From positions 1,142,001-1,206,000 of the forward strand of contig JAEVLN010000014.1 of assembly GCA_018350325.1 (NCBI GenBank): a stretch of 64,000 nucleotides of DNA, given 5' to 3'. The notes beneath the pieces were generated by a model, which was given only the letters and a program-made list of their open reading frames with translations, searched no databases and was not told the origin of the DNA. Made by a program: the position numbers and the translations under genes. Positions within the stretch are counted from its first letter, which is position 1. Every line of letters begins with the position of its first letter. This DNA comes from Globodera rostochiensis. Lineage: Eukaryota; Nematoda; Chromadorea; Rhabditida; Heteroderidae. Positions 1-12,314 of the stretch are shown piece after piece.

Positions 1-211
1 GAAAAACATTTTAGCCACCAAAAACTAATAAACAAAACGAAGAAGCTTTTAAGCCCCTAATCAGTGATCAGTTTCCTCGTGTCATATAAAAATGCAAAAC
101 AAACAAACAAAAAATGCCGTACTTTTGCGAGATGCGCGCTTTGCGGATCAGATCGATCAGAGTCTCGAAGTAACGGATCTGTCAGGGAATTGGACTATTT
201 ATTTTATTTGC

Positions 212-3200
212 TTAAATCCATTTTTTGATCAATTTACGCACAATTTGCTCGCGATCCAGCAGCTGTGCCTTCGACTCCGCCGTCGACGGGCGCGTCTCGC
301 GGTTGAGCATTTGCTGGGGCGAGTCGTCCTAAAGTTTTTGGGGGAATTTTGGATGCTTTTCGTCAGCCTTTTTTAGGTGGGAGACATTAACAATGCTCGC
401 GGCACAGAAAAATGCCAAGAAACTTCTTTTTCCGATCGGAGTCGACCAAAGGAGAGTGAGTGACACACTGCTGATCTGATCTCATTCAAATTTACCCAAA
501 AGGGTAAAAAGTAGGGCATTTTGAAAATGAATGGCACAAACAACTTGCTGAACAGTCAGTTCACCTTCAATTTCATGGACATTGTCATGCGCGAATGGGC
601 CGTCCGTCGGGGGCACAAACACGGGCATTCCGTACGAGGCCTGAGCGCAAAAGAACACAAAATCATAAAACGGCACGACGACATCCTTTTTCGGCATTTC
701 CCTCCCCCTCCCCGACATCCTTTTTCGGCATTTCCCTCCCCCTCCCCGACATCCTTTTTCGGCATTTCCCTCCCCCTCCCCGACATCCTTTTTCGGCATT
801 TCCCCCCCCCTCCCGACATCCTTTTTCGGCATTTCCCCCCCTCCCGACATCCTTTTTCGGCATTTCCCCCCCTCCCGACATCCTTTTTCGGCATTTCCCC
901 CCCACCCGACATCCTTTTTCGGCATTTCCCTCCCCCTCCCCGACATCCTTTTTCGGCATTTCCCCCCCCCTCCCGACATCCTTTTTCGGCATTTCCCTCC
1001 CCCCCCCCCCCCACCGGCTGTTTGACAGCAGCGGGTCGTCTTCTTGCCCGCTCAAGTCCACAATGTATTCGATGTTCAGTCGGCACAACAAATTCTGGTT
1101 CTGCACCGAGTCGATGCCGCCGCAAAACACCGTCTCGTCCACCTAATTTTATTTAATAAAATCTTCAATTTTTGTTCAAATTCGAAAAATTGGACCTGCC
1201 AAACCAATTCCCCCAAATATTTGCTCTTCCGATGGCCGGCCTGGGACTGCGGGCGTTGTGGCAACGGCGAAGGCGGACAGGACACCTTTTTGTGTGAGAA
1301 ACTTCAAATTGTCCGGCGGCAATATAAGTAAATTGTGTGGGAAAGTGGGAGGAATAAAAATTTGTGGCACAAAAGGCGCCACCCTCCAACGCCATGCGAG
1401 TAAAGGGAATGTGCCGCGTCCCTTTTTCAACAGAAAAAAGGGGGGGGGGACGGCACACATTAAAAGAAACCAAAAAGACAGGGCGGCGCCGCAGGGGTTT
1501 TTGGCGCCTTGCAGGACGTGAAGTGCCCCCCGCAGGGGTTGCGGCGGGTGAACCGAATTGACCGCCTCCAACTCTAAGCCTAAACAAAAGGCCGGGGGAA
1601 CGGGGGAACCGGGTTGACCGCCTCCAACTCTATTGACCGCCTCCAACTCTAAGCCTAAACAAAAGCCCGGGGGAACCGGGTTGACCGCCTCCAACTCTAA
1701 GCCTAAACAAAAGCCCGGGGGAACCGGGTTGACCGCCTCCAACTCTAAGCCTAAACAAAAGGCCGGGGGAACGGGGGAACCGGGTTGACCGCCTCCAACT
1801 CTAAGCCTAAACAAAGGGCCGGCCGGCCGTGCCACCTTTCCTCCGCCCGACGCATTTTCTCCGCTCATTGTCGACCCGCGCCTGCTGCCGTCGTTATTTG
1901 TTGCCGGCGTCGCCACAACCGTCCGTGCCGACGGCGTCAAGTCACTGATGGAATGCCACGCGGACAGCGAAAGTGGCGGAATGGGCGAAAGGGTCCGCGG
2001 CGGGGGCGGCGGCGGCACCGGCGTCTGAATTGGGGGGAAAATGCCCGGAAGGGTTTTATATCGCGGCGGCATTCTCCTCCAAATTGTGCGCGTGCCACCA
2101 AAAATCAAAAAAAACCCCGTCCCCGCAATTCTCAACCCCCGCCCACCTTGGCCCCCTCGTCATAGTCGTCGTACTGCAATGATGCCGGCCGAGGCAGCAC
2201 CATGACGCTCTGTGACGGGCTTACGTGGTCAAAGTTGGAGATGAGCCACTCCTCCTTGGTCGAGTCGAACGAAGAGGACACGGACGACGAAACGATGATG
2301 GAGGAACGCGTGTCGGAGGTGCGGAACACTTTGTGCGACGAGTGCCGTGGCACGTGGGCAAATGAAGAAGATGATGAGGGGGGAAAAGCTTCCTGCACAA
2401 TGAATTTTTGATCAAAAATCCCATCAGAATTTGTTTGACTTGCCTGAGGCGGTGCACTGATCACTGACGCTTTGCCCGCGGAGAGTGTGTCGCTCATTTG
2501 GCTGCCAATCGTTGTCATGCTGTCCTGCCGGTTTTTCAGAAACACCTTTTTTTGTTAGAAGTTAGAGAAAGAAGCATGTAAATGAAATTAAAGCAAAAAG
2601 TGATCTGAACTTTTGCTGATCTGAACTTTAATTATTGCCTGAATATGCCGTGTGTCAACCACCGGCACGCCGGCACTACGGTCGCCTCCGGCGGCAAATT
2701 CCGCCACACTTTGACTGGTGACAGCGGCCGCTTCGTTGAAAATCATCGAGTCCGAGAGGGACATCGAATGAGCGGAGACGTAGCGCCTGAGGGGAGGGAA
2801 ACGGTTTTTTTTGAAACGATTTGAGAGCGCACATTAAGTCAGAATCATTGTTTTAATATGTGACTTATTTTTAAAAAAAGAATCATGTTCCGTCCATGAT
2901 CAGTCAATTATGATTAGCACTGATCTGGTTCGATTCGTTGTGTTTAATTCGTTATCAAAGAATAAAAATAATAATTACCCATGCGACGTTTCAGCTCCCG
3001 TCGTAGCCACTGCATTTTCTTGCTGCTGTTTCTGCTGCTGCTGCTGCTGCTGCTGTTGTTTCTGGTACTTGACGCCCTCCTCCGTGGAGAAGCTGCTGTG
3101 CCAAACGTTGCCGCCCCGCTGAATGAGGTTTTCGCTGGCGGCGCCGGAGGGGCCATCGGAAGAATCATTCATCGACGGCATCGAACGGCGCAAGTTTGAG

Positions 3201-3724
3201 GCCAAATTGCCCATCGGATAAGTGATGGACAGCCAATCAGTGCCCTTGCCTATTCAAATTATTATTTATTTGTTCTCAGCAATTGTTGGAATGCAATTGG
3301 AGCATTTTTGTTGAGTGGCTGATCCGTCCACCCCCCCCCCCAGGGGAAAATGAGCAATTACCCCCCCCCCCCCCCGAGGGGATTAAGGTGCCACCGGTAA
3401 TGGGCACCTTTGGCATTTCCGTTCGACGAAGCACAAACAATTTGTTAGGACGCTGAGAGGGAGGGATCCCCGTGGGCAAATTTAATGAGAATTTTATTTT
3501 GCACGTACACAAACCCCGGGGCATAACAAATGCAAAATTGAATAAGAAATATTAGAGTCATTTAAATGACGAAAAAAAAGACTGTCTGTCCCCCGAGGTA
3601 TTCAAAAGACTTCCTCCTCACCCGTTAAAGTGCCCGCGGCGATTCGATTGCTGTGCTCATTGTTGTTGGCCAAATGTCTGCTTAACACCGTCCGGTCCTC
3701 CAATTTAATGCTGTTCTTCCGCAT
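212..3724 (-). CDS. Dual-specificity-phosphatase-fold-like protein, possible pseudophosphatase
   Basis: Nine exons join with consistent phase: 3724-3622, 3249-2979, 2786-2639, 2545-2147, 2024-1836, 1285-1196, 1142-1015, 640-565 and 328-212, giving about 506 aa ending in TAA. The N-terminal two thirds is low-complexity, rich in Ser, with a Gln run (CAG repeat near 3035-3060) and a Pro stretch. Exons 6-8 resemble the start of a DUSP fold: YLGELVWQVDETVFCGG, then LLCRLNIEYIVDLSG, which is the usual strand-helix-strand pattern. The family's HCxxGxSRS active-site loop is not found downstream, so the protein is either a catalytically dead relative or the resemblance is partial. Exon 3 ends at a GC donor (CAG|GCAATA), and exon 4 may contain a further in-frame 51-nt GC-AG intron. 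Intron 7 and intron 5 hold minisatellites. The exon chain is well supported; the family call is tentative. Confidence 0.62.
679..1012. repeat. 34-bp minisatellite, about ten copies
   Basis: Tandem units of 32-34 bp, core GACATCCTTTTTCGGCATTTC followed by a variable pyrimidine run. The array sits inside an intron (641-1014) of the minus-strand DUSP-like gene. Because the unit has no stops, it creates long spurious reading frames on both strands. Confidence 0.93.
1536..1816. repeat. Roughly 48-55-bp tandem repeat
   Basis: Five or six copies of a unit with core GACCGCCTCCAACTCTAAGC and a variable GGGGGAAC tail. It lies in the intron 1286-1835 of the same gene. Some copies carry an extra GGGGGAAC block. 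Confidence 0.9.
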
Positions 3725-5282
3725 TTTGACGGCCTTTGTGTGAATGTGTCTTTTTTACGGTAGGGAGGTCAGCAGAAGAGTACGGTACAATCTAATCGCG
3801 GTTTAAAGTGTGTAGAGACAATAATAAATGGAAAAGCATGCGCCTAGCAGGGATATCATCGGAAAAACTCAAAACCCGGCAAAACCTCGGCACGGACCCC
3901 CCAAAAGCCCTCAAATGCCCGGTTTACATAGCAAAATGGCACCTCTGGAGCCAAGTCAAAAAGGGCTGCTTGAAAGGTTTGTCTGTCAATTTGCGGTGTG
4001 TCGTCAGGTCGAGACTCTCGAGCAGCCCCTACAAATTAATTTATAAAAATTTATTGGAATTCTTTTGCCTTTTATATTGAGAATTTTCCTAAACGGTTTG
4101 CCAAATTTCTCACCCCGCGGCGACCAATTACACTCAATTGGGTAATAATTGGCGCGGGGCAATGTGCCGGGAGCAAATTGGATTTGTTCTGTTATTTGTG
4201 ACGCAAAGCGCCCCCCCCCCCAATCTATCGGCACGGTTACTGTCGCCTTTCTCCCTCCCCTAAGGCGCCCCGCGTGAAATGAATAAATTATTTGAGCCCT
4301 CAGGCAATATATATTTTAATGCAAAGACACACACACAACTTCTTCTGAACAAAATGACGTCAAGTTCGTCGAATTGGTGGCACGCAAGGTGTGCCAAAAA
4401 CTGAATTAATTCATTAAATTAATGTTTAAGTAAAATGCCAAATTCTAACAATTTCGTGCCATTGGCTCACTGTTGGTTAGTTGGTTGGTTTACATATCCA
4501 ATTTTCCATTTCTGTCCCCTCAGGTGCCATTTTATTTTGGGAACACGGCACAGGCGCCTTCGGAAGTCTCCTCAAAATATACGATATTTACACGACACGC
4601 CAAAGTACGATACGATTTGACCGGCCACAAAAAACGATATTTTACGATATATCCGTCGAACATTGGCATTTTCCATCTTATATAATATGTACACGCGATG
4701 TTTTATGGCATTACGATACGACAATGGCATACACAGCCCCGGCACCCATTCCCTTCCATAAATAATTCCTTTAAACATCAATGATCAACAGGTGAATGAA
4801 TGAACGGACTGTCCACCATGTTTGCGATATTTTAGAGGCTTACCACCAATCCTCACCTCCGCCCAATTCAATTATTATTATTATTATTAATTAATCATTT
4901 GCAATAATTTCCTGACTCAACCCCCCCCCCCCCGGGGGGCCCACAACCATCGCTTGGGGGGGGGCGGTTGCCCGGGGCAATGTCTGTGGGTGTTTTGGCA
5001 CTTTTCATTATTGCACACCAATAGGCGGCAAAATGTGTGAGGGAATTGGGGTCACGATGTCGGGCATTGTCTCGATTCCCGATAAACCTCAAACAAATAA
5101 TTTCTTGCCACAAATTTTAACACAATTGTAAATACATTTTACTATAACAACAACAATAACAAAAACAAAATTATAGGGAGATGTCAAATGTACGGAAAAA
5201 TTCGCAAAACGTAGACCAGAATTTTTTGGTTTGCGATAAATAATGGAATAAAATGCGCGCCATTGGTTCGAAATCAGTCAAT
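3725..5282. other. Intergenic, no gene seen
   Basis: Upstream flank of the DUSP-like gene and 3' flank of the zinc-finger gene. It contains poly-C runs (4211-4220, 4921-4935), a short TTA repeat near 4874 and no reading frame with splice or family support. Confidence 0.6.
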
Positions 5283-6449
5283 TTAAATGCCAGCGGGTTC
5301 GGTGGTCAAATCGACGAGTTGCTCAATCTGACGGCTCATCTGACGAATGCTCGTCGCGTGGTATTTGCGCAGATGCCGGACAAATTCCGCGCGGGCGGCA
5401 AAGTTGCGGTTGCAGTGTTCGCAGTTGAACGGGCACGTCCCTTGGGGGGAGAGAATAAACTTTGTAAATTGCCCGTCATCGTCTCTGATCACTCTCTTGG
5501 GATGCTCTGATCCCAAACATTTATTGGGTCAAATTGCAACACCCCAAACACACAACACACCGGTGTGTCCGTTCACGTGATCCTCCAATCGGCCTTGGCT
5601 CGTGAAGCTCTTCTCACAGCCCGGCCACTCGCAGCGGTGCCGCTTCTCCCGTTTCGGCTCCGTGTAGCGCTTGTCGTGCACCCGCGCGATGTGCCGTCGC
5701 AACGTCTCTCTGGTCGCCTTCCGTTGGCCACACTTTGCGCATTCGTGTTGGCCAAGTGCCAACTCGGCGGTCGGCACAATACCAACCGAAGAGGACAACG
5801 AAGACGACGACAACGGCGGTGGATGAACAGATTGAGCAGTTTGAGGGGGAGACGAAGTTGAAAACGGCGGAAGAGCGGAAGCGGTGGTTGCCGGTTTATT
5901 CTGAATGAACAATTTTAGGCCGTCAACGCATTAGCCTCCCACTCCCCGGACGCCAAGTTTTCCAACTTTGGATTATTGCTTGCCTCTTTCCCGCCCTTCG
6001 GCGATGCGAGTTTCGCCCCATCCTCTTCCTCCTCCTTGTTGTTCATGTCGTCCAGTCGTTGGTATTTCTGCCCCAACACGGCCAATTCGTCTGTACGCGC
6101 CTCTTCAGTCAGTGGACTGCTCGAAGTCGACGAGTCAATGGCCTTCAGCACGTCCGAATGGCAGTCGCGGATGTGTCGCGCCAATCGATTGTACGCAACG
6201 CGCAGTCCACAGCCGAAAACGGTGCATTCGAGTGCTAATTTTGAAAAGGCGTTTAAATTTAACTGTTCTTTGGCTGACCCAATGCCCCGACTTTTTCCAG
6301 AAAAATTGGGGTTTTTAAAGTCAGCGAACCATCCGAGAAAACCCACCGCTTTCGCCGTGCGCTTGTCCCTCATGACGTCGCACTTGCGACCGGAGTCTGT
6401 GTGAATAATCGCAGAACGAACATCGTTTAAGGCCTCGAAAGCCACCCAT
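5283..6449 (-). CDS. C2H2 zinc-finger protein
   Basis: Four exons, 6449-6347, 6234-5984, 5900-5561 and 5440-5283, keep phase throughout and give 283 aa. The first exon starts MGGFRGLKRCSFC and carries C-x2-C-x12-H-x4-H. Exon 2 starts inside a second finger (ECTVFGCGLRV...HIRDCH) followed by a Ser/acidic linker. Exon 3 has two fingers in tandem: ECAKCGQRKAT..HIARVH and RCEWPGCEKSF..HVNGH. The last exon holds CEHCNRNFAAR..HLRKYH. With five fingers it is most likely a nuclear DNA-binding factor, but no named orthologue is recognised. The intron 5983-5901 begins with GC (AAAGAG|GCAAGC), which is required for frame continuity. Confidence 0.85.
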
Positions 6450-6681
6450 AAAAAACTGTCACAGAAATGACGTTAGGCTGAAATGAACACTCACAAAATG
6501 ACAAATCAAAAATATGGCAATTCGAGCGTGAAATCAAAAGCGACGCTTAATCTCATTTTGAAGAAACAATATTCAAAAATTTCAACGAATTTTATAAAAC
6601 TTGTGCAAAAAATCAAAAATATGGCCTATTTTTGAGGGTTTGGAGGCGTACGGACGGCCACGACCCCTGTCATCAGCATGA

Positions 6682-9600
6682 TCATTCCACATCATCTCCA
6701 ACATCGTTGTACTCCTCCTCCTCCTCGTCCTCCTCTCCGACCATCAGCAGCCGGTAACGCTTGCTGCTTGGGCCTTTCGCCAGCGGAACATTTGAAGCAT
6801 CCAATATCTGCTGTTTTAAAATGGTTTTTTGAAAATATATTTTAAAAATTGTTTATATTTTGGATCCAATTTCAAAGAAATTTAACCAAGTCATCTCAAA
6901 AACCCAACTTTTAGAGACGGGACGTTTCCGCTTGCCTTGGGCGGACACCCAAAGCGTCAACAAAATACTCACCCTTTTCTGTTGCCCATTTGCGTTGTCC
7001 TCGTCGCCGTCCTCCTCCTCCTCCCCCTCATCGTCAACAGTCAAAAGGCCGTAGCGCTCGGCGATCTGTCCCTGCTCTGCGAGTGTTGGCACTCGAATTT
7101 GAACAGTTCCATCGGGTTGCTCGGGAAGTTGTTGCGGTTGTGCTACCGAATTGTTGACAGGTCCACCAATGTTTTCTGTTGCTTCTTCTTTCTCCTCCCC
7201 CGTCTTGGCCTCAAATCGTCCCCCCATCTCTCTGCTGTTGCTGGTGGTGGTGATGAACCGTTGACCCATCCAAGTTGGGTTCGTTTCCACATAAAGTCGA
7301 AGCTCTTCCAACGCGCTGTTCAATTGGCTTAAATCGGCCTCATGTAAAAATCGTCGGCAATGCGTTCGGCGGCTGCTGCTGTTGGGATCTGACGGAAAGG
7401 ACGCGTCGGCGGTGTCCACGACGCCATGGAGACGAGCGATCAGCAGCCCAATCTGATCAATAAGGATTGAAAGAATAAAATAGCGTATATGAGCGCAACA
7501 AATGTGCAATACCAACCTGATCCGGCAACACCAACGGACCGCCTCGTCCAACGCCGAACTGAGAAGAGGTGAAGAACGGCGGGATGACCGACGGGTCGGC
7601 ACTGGCAAAACGGGCGAATATGAAACGATTGAGCAGCGATATGCCGGCGGCACGTTTTGCCGTGTGATTTCCGTGATGAAAATGTCTCGGGGGGACACCT
7701 TCCTCCGAGCTACCTCCAGCATTGGCGCGAGACTGGAGATGACCGTTCAGTTGTTGTTGTTGTGGCAGAACGACACCTTCCGACGATGCGATCTCCCGAA
7801 TTCGCTTTAATTTTAATTAGAAATTCAATGAATTTACAGTCGGATTTTTCAGCAGTTTAATTTTAAATTAAACGATCTGGACTTCAAATGCAAATCCTAT
7901 AAAATTTTGAAGTTTAACAACTTTTAAATTTAATTTTGCTTGTTTACCGCACCGAAACGATAAATCCCAGTCCGGAATTGAACAGGTCGGGGAAATGGCG
8001 TCGCTGCACGAGTTGCTCTCCCGCCATCACGCGAGTTGAACACGCCGAGAAAATGACCAAAATAAAGTCGCACTCGGCCAGTTTGTCCACTAACCACAAA
8101 GAGGGTCTAAGTGCTAAAGAAATGTGCTATAAAACGTAAAAAAAGAGTAAACACGCTTCATAGGATTCATCATTATATTTTACAAAACATAATAAATGTT
8201 TTTCCCAAGTCTTTTTCTCTTTTGGACTTATTCGAGCCGTACACCCCCCCCCCCACCCCGAACACTTGAAGGGTTGGACAACAACACGCACTTGGGCTGT
8301 CCAGAAACGCCCACTGGTCAACCAGACATTTGACATTGGCACTTTCTTCAAGCGTTCGGCACAACGTCAGCACGGCGTTGCTATGCGCTTGACAGTCGTC
8401 CGTGTACAGCACCAATACGGTGGGACAATGCGCGCCCAATTCAATGGGACGGGGCGGCAGACGGGCAAAAGCTAAAAAATTATTTTTAATTATTTAACGA
8501 AAAAATATTTGGTTTTTTATAACCTCGAGGTCTCCAAATGCGAACGTAGAGAAACGCGATAACCAGAGCAACGAGCAGAACAAAAAGAAGTCCTGAAATG
8601 GCAGTGCCGTTAAACATCGGAGTACAAAATCGCGCAAAATTTCATTTTACCGAGGACGCAAATGCTGGCTTGTCGCGCGACCGCCGTCATCAGCAGCGAG
8701 TTGCGCCATTCCGTCGAGTGTTTGGCGACAGCAAGCGTAAAATTCAGCGCCGTGTGTGGGCAAATCCGGCATTTTTGTCTCCCATTTTGATCGTTGATGC
8801 CGTTCTGCTGGTGAGCATTGCTGCTATTGCGCCTCGGGTGACGACAGGCCAAGCGGCAGTCGCCGTCGCCCGGCTCCACAAAGGCGAACAGCGTGTAATT
8901 GCCAGCGTCCATGTCGGACCAAGCCCAACGGTAGACGTTCCGCTGCAGCAAAAATGGATGATGCTAATAAAGAAGCAAATAAATTAATCACCGATTTCTT
9001 TTCCAAGTCATTGCGACCCAAAAATGGCACTTTACGAGACAATAGAAAAAGTTGCTGCCGTTGTTCATTGTGTTGTTGATGCCTATTCAACAAAGTCAAA
9101 TTGTCACTGCTGTAGTCATCGGTATTGGTGATCTGATCAGAAGAATGATGTTGATGATCATCTGCTGCTGTTTGATGATGCTGATGATCATTGTCATTGT
9201 TGTTCTGCTGTGACGACGATGCCGGAGAGGACGACGAAATGATGGAGAACGCGGCGACGCTTACAGTGGAGTGCCGGTGCTGCTGACTTTGCATGAGCCA
9301 TTCCGACGGGTGCAATTGGACGATCAGAGACTGTGAAAAGAATGGACGCATATAATGCAACAACAATGAAAAAATTATTTTCTAAAAAATGGTTCCCGGC
9401 AAAAAAAAAACTCTCAAAAATTAGTTCAAAAAAGTCAACGAGTCTTTTTTTTATTTCACTCACTTCGCTGAACGAAGTGTCGAGTGCGAGTAGTGGAGAC
9501 CAACTTGGCGCTGTGTGTGCTGCCTGATCCGATCGGATTCCCTCATAAAAGTGCGCAATCTTCGGGTCCAATTGTCCTTCCGCCGGAATGGTGACGATCA

Positions 9601-10876
9601 GCTCACGTCTGATCAGAAAATATGGATGATCAGAGGTTTTGACGGAAATTGGGCATTTCAAAAAACCTGCAAAATTCGTTTCGATTCAGCACAAAAAATT
9701 CGATGGAATATTGTGAAAGGCTGAACAGTCGAAAACATGTGTAGGAAAAGTGGAATTGGCGCTAAAAACCAACAACTTTCAATTAGAATCCCCGCATTAA
9801 TAAAAACTTTTTGATTGTTTTTGCCTGTTTCTGATCAATTCGAAGTCGTCGACATGGCCAAATCATTCGGCCCCATTTCTCCCGTTGAATGTTGTGATTA
9901 TGGCACAGGTAATCGTCCAAATTGGGCGCATAAATGCAACGAAAGCGGATGAACAGTTCGTCAACCGGCAAAAATGTTGTGACTGAAATGTTCAGCTGCA
10001 CATAGGGAAGTCTGAAGAAAAGAATAAACATTGAAGTGAAGATTGCCGAATTTCTTATAAATCCGTAAATTTCCTTCGGAATTTACATGTTTTTCCCGAC
10101 AGGAAATACAGAGTGCGGTGCCAATTCGATGTCGAGCAGTTCATTCCCGCACGGCCTCAGCCGCTGGTCCAACTGCTGTTGCTCCTGCTGAACAGTGCTG
10201 CTGTTCCCCGTCGACAGCAGCGAAGAAAGTTCGTCGTCACATTGTTTGGTGTCCTCCAAAAATGTCCATAAAATGTTCTGTCGTTGTTGTTCATCTGCTG
10301 CTGATAAAAAGGATAGAACAAATGTTTGATTAAAAAAACCTTTTAAATTTCTGATTTGGTAATAAGATCATTTTATTCGACTGGAAAAACTGCCGGAACA
10401 AAAAATCAAAAAAAACTGTGCCCGCCCGGCCAAAGAGCGTTCGGATTTTCTTTTTTGGGTGGAAAAGAATTTCTAAAATTAAAAAAAGGATCAATTTCCC
10501 TTCAAAGTAAATAAAACAAAAACTTATTTTAAAAAAAGCCCGCCTTCCAAACCCTAAAGCTGACCCCCCCCCCCATTTGTTGGGAAATTTTTATTTGTTG
10601 GGCATGGGGAAGGCTACAACTGGTCGGTTAAACAGATGGGTATCCAGGCCGGACAAAATTCCAATGCTCTGCTTTTTAAACACTTTTTCTGCCGGTTAAA
10701 CATAAAAACAAACTTTGGTTGTTGCCGTCCGCCGGCCGACCGTCGTTGAAGAAAAAGTGATGAGAGCAATTGGCACTGATCGGCCGGAAGAGGAAGGCCG
10801 AAGCTATAAGAAAGCGCAGCAGTCGCAGAGGAGGGAGACTATCAACAAACGACGTTAAATATTTGACGCCACACAT
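6682..10876 (-). CDS. IL-17-receptor-like type I membrane protein with SEFIR domain
   Basis: The start exon (10876-10714) encodes a signal peptide ending near FRPISA. Ectodomain exons follow at 10300-10087, 10011-9825 (GC donor), about 9608-9464, 9330-9031 and 8942-8651, with Cys residues, N-glycosylation sites and a His/Asn/Gln-rich stretch. Exon 8592-8524 encodes one membrane segment (LLFVLLVALVIAFLYV), then a basic stop-transfer. Exons 8471-8292 and 8113-7953 encode the SEFIR core (CPTVLVLYTDD, VKCLVDQWAF, WLVDKLAECDFILVIFS). Exons 7804-7517, 7452-6973 and 6810-6682 supply the SEFIR end (LVLPDQIGLLIARLHG) and an acidic tail. SEFIR proteins pair with SEFIR adaptors (ACT1 type) in IL-17 signalling; C. 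elegans ILCR-1/2 are the nearest known nematode relatives. All joins keep phase except 9825 to 9608, which I could not resolve. It is divergent from MRPS16. Confidence 0.82.
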
Positions 10877-11424
10877 CGTTCCACAAATAGTGCATGGTTG
10901 GGGGACCGCTTCTGCTAATTAATCTGTGCCCGAAAGGGAATTGGACTTTTTGTGGCAATAAGGCCATTAGTAAATTTTGCGCATCGGACAAAAAATCGCC
11001 AGTTCTTGATTAGAGTCGAGTCAATCCGAACCCGGCGCATTTTCAAGTTTAGTCTAACAAAAATCAGAATTAAAATGTTTTTTGTCATTCCGTAATTTCA
11101 AAAATTTATATTTGGCAAAATGTTTCTCCGTAAAATTCAAAAATTTAAATTTGGCAAAATGTTAACGCAAAAAAAAAAAAGAATTTTTTTTTTCTGAGTC
11201 TGCAATTCTATGTTCTGCTACATCTTCAATTAGCAATTAGAAAAACCTGACACTCGAGATCAAAAACCTACCAAAACCTGGCTTTTTAATAACCGGTGCT
11301 TTTAAAAAAATAGTACAAACATATTGAGTTTAAGTAAAATGCCGCTTCATGTAGTTGTTTTTTAAGCATATGCAATCATATTTTGTTTCTAATACATTTT
11401 TCCGTTTTAATATTTTAAGAAGAA
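10877..11424. promoter_or_regulatory. Shared upstream region between divergent genes
   Basis: These 548 bp separate the start codons of the IL-17R-like gene (-) and the MRPS16 gene (+), so promoters for both should lie here. The tract is AT-rich with poly-A/T runs (11167-11195). No clear TATA box or trans-splice signal was identified. Confidence 0.4.
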
Positions 11425-12314
11425 ATGCGACAATTGGTGAACCCCAGGACTTTCGGTCGTCCCTGTATTTCATTGGCCAGTGTCGGATGTGCGAATCGCC
11501 CCGCCTATCACATTAATGTTTTTCCTGACAAAGCGCTTGGCCGACGCTGGGAAGGCAATGTTATTGAAAATGTCTGTGTCTTGATGTTACAAAAAAAAAC
11601 ATTTTAATTAAAATAGATGAATTTTTTTTTGTAACTCGTAAAAGACGTGATAATTTTTTCAGCTTGGCTCCTTTGATCCCCTGCCAAATGATCGGAATGA
11701 AAAATTGGTGGCAATGAACATTGAGAGGCTGAAATATTGGCTTGGCGTGCGCAATGCGCATGTTTCTCCTTCGGCACTTGAACTGCTCGGTGAATTTTGA
11801 ATTGTCCATGTAATTTATTCCTTTTGCATTTTTAGGGCTTTCCGGTCTTCTCCCGGTGCACCCGAGAACCTTTCTTAGGGCGCGAATGAATCGAATTCAA
11901 CGTTGTAAGTGAATTTTGTGGTTGTAGGTCGGCCAAATATCAAAAGAATGAAAAAATTCGTCTGAAAAATTTTCTGCAAGAATAATCGTTTGCTTTGTGT
12001 CTATTATTTGATTCATTACTTGCCTTTGTTGTGATTTTGTGTTTGAACAATTTTCAGGCCAAAATTAATTTTTGGAAAATTTTGAATTTTCGAAAAATGT
12101 TCGAATCCGGATTCGGGGGTTCGAAATTGGTCGAAATTAATGTCAGATTCGGATTCTACACCCCCCGAATACCCTTAGAAAAATATTTTTAAGGACCAGC
12201 CCGAGTATTACCAAATATTCAATTAAAGGTTCCGAAGGCGGCACGGATATGCCAATTCAGTGCGAGGAGCAAGTCGAGGAAGAAGAGGCAATTGCAAATG
12301 AAGAAAATGATTAA
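11425..12314 (+). CDS. mrps-16: Mitochondrial small-subunit ribosomal protein S16
   Basis: Four exons, 11425-11571, 11663-11789, 11836-11904 and 12229-12314, give 142 aa with continuous phase. The bS16 family signature is clear: HINVFPDKALGRRWEGN, then LGSFDPLPNDRNEKLVAMN, then IERLKYWLGVRNAHVSPS and LSGLLPVHPRTF. This matches mitochondrial S16, including the C-terminal part that bacterial S16 lacks. It assembles into the mitoribosome small subunit. The short acidic tail (EEQVEEEEAIANEEND) is not part of the conserved core. No strong targeting peptide precedes the core, as in many mitochondrial S16 proteins. Confidence 0.93.

Noticed and set aside
482..1156. Overlapping 140-210-aa frames on both strands around the 34-bp repeat
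   Set aside because: They are translations of the minisatellite in several frames. The real exons of the minus-strand gene flank the array and splice around it.
1176..2135. A 319-aa minus-strand frame
   Set aside because: It reads through intron 5 and its tandem repeat. Phase and splice sites support separate exons at 2024-1836 and 1285-1196.
11995..12192. 65-aa hydrophobic plus-strand frame
   Set aside because: It lies within intron 3 of the MRPS16 gene, is AT-rich, and has no support.
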